This document shows, piece by piece, positions 63,448 to 64,000 of a stretch of DNA of 64,000 nucleotides. Below the pieces are notes generated by a model that worked only from the letters and a program-made list of their open reading frames with translations, was not told where the DNA came from and ran no database searches. Each line of letters starts with the position of its first letter. Within the stretch, counting starts at the first letter, position 1. This DNA is from Stenotrophomonas raiganjensis (SeqCode) (GTDB lineage: Bacteria > Pseudomonadota > Gammaproteobacteria > Xanthomonadales > Xanthomonadaceae), in contig NZ_JAUTXR010000180.1 in NCBI RefSeq assembly GCF_030658505.1, forward strand, positions 1 through 64,000, in the 5' to 3' direction. Made by a program: the position numbers and the translations under genes.

Positions 63448-64000
63448 TCAACGCCGCCTGCGGCGCAGCTTCATCCGCACGCGCCGATAGCCGATCACCG
63501 TCGCCGTGGCACACAGCGCGGTGCCAGCAGCGCTCAGCAGCAGCAACACCGCCAACCGCACACCTTCCTGGCGCAGCATCGCCGGCAGGTCCCAGCTGTG
63601 CAGGAAGTAGAACAACCAGCGCCCCACCCGCTCGCGATGCCCCATCGTCAGCAACGGATCGCCGGTCGCCAGATCGATGTAGACGCGCGTCGCCTCGGCA
63701 TCACCGAAGTCCACCACGGCCACCGGGAAGCGGCGTACCGCCGCACCATTCATGGCCTCGGGCGCACGCGGATAAAAGAAGGCATCCGGTGCATGCAACA
63801 GCCCGAACCCCTGCATCGGGGCAACGGACATTGCCTGCGATTTCTGTTGCAACCACGCCACCGGCAGCAACTGCATCACCCGAAGATGCCCTTCGCCTTC
63901 AGACACGATGCGCGTATCGCCCTGCCCGTCCAGCAGCACCGCGAACAGTTCACCGCCGATGCGCCGCCACTGGATTTCCACTGGCCTGAACCGCTCGCCA
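63448..64000 (-). CDS. PepSY-type membrane protein (partial, cut by window end)
   Basis: Only the C-terminal part is present; the frame stays open through base 64000. The visible 184 residues include a PepSY-like stretch (AVVDFGDAEATRVYIDLATGDPLLTMGHRERVGRWLFYFLHSWDLP) and a C-terminal membrane helix (about 20 residues) followed by a basic tail ending RRRRR. This resembles PepSY-associated membrane proteins of siderophore-reductase type. An apparent start at 63981 is an internal GTG. Confidence 0.75.
   Translation of the reverse strand, partial: GERFRPVEIQWRRIGGELFAVLLDGQGDTRIVSEGEGHLRVMQLLPVAWLQQKSQAMSVAPMQGFGLLHAPDAFFYPRAPEAMNGAAVRRFPVAVVDFGDAEATRVYIDLATGDPLLTMGHRERVGRWLFYFLHSWDLPAMLRQEGVRLAVLLLLSAAGTALCATATVIGYRRVRMKLRRRRR

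Overview
The window is a GC-rich (clearly above 60%) gammaproteobacterial chromosome segment from a Stenotrophomonas, most likely the S. maltophilia complex. The strongest markers are an intact 219-residue Qnr pentapeptide protein beside a divergent DeoR regulator and an MFS transporter (the chromosomal Smqnr/smqnrR/smtcrA locus), many GTAG-headed palindromic repeats typical of this species, and the Xanthomonadaceae order lptC-lptA-lptB-rpoN-hpf-ptsN-hprK-rapZ. Assignment is from sequence recognition only; no search was run.

Layout. 0-23 kb is a dense housekeeping region. It holds hda and an AI-2E-type permease gene coupled to a DUF2066 gene; divergent purM with three small membrane protein genes and purN; two DUF3108 genes; murA and a BolA-family gene; then a long rightward run of kdsD, kdsC, lptC, lptA, lptB, rpoN, hpf, ptsN, hprK and rapZ. 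After a repeat-rich gap come EIIA(Man), HPr and Enzyme I genes and mgtE. The PTS proteins form a regulatory set with no sugar permease in view. 23-40 kb is mixed: a lipoprotein esterase, a REP-associated transposase (RAYT) between two identical inverted REPs, pyrB-ruvX-yqgE, tag, LysR regulators, an aldo/keto reductase, a frameshifted lipoprotein gene, the twitching ATPases pilU and pilT, a PLP homeostasis protein and proC. 40-64 kb is rich in exporters with dedicated regulators: soxR/MFS with a near-perfect SoxR box, a secreted hydrolase/DUF4105 pair, an RND efflux operon divergent from a two-component system, a DHA2 MFS gene divergent from a LysR gene, an SDR/LysR pair, an EamA exporter divergent from a MocR regulator, and Smqnr/smqnrR/smtcrA.

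Intergenic DNA is unusually structured. Beyond ordinary GTAG REPs there are three copies of a composite element: a short palindrome, a long GC-rich hairpin, AGCTTTTG with a variable hexanucleotide tract, and a REP. In the first copy the hairpin arms have become a 14-G run and a 24-C run. A separate 28-bp perfect hairpin family occurs intact at 57.0 kb and split by a REP at 40.1 kb. One REP pair supplies the stop codons of two convergent genes. These repeats, the operators in the efflux region and the RND locus with no outer-membrane factor are the points most worth following up. No CRISPR array, tRNA, rRNA, prophage or complete insertion sequence was recognised.
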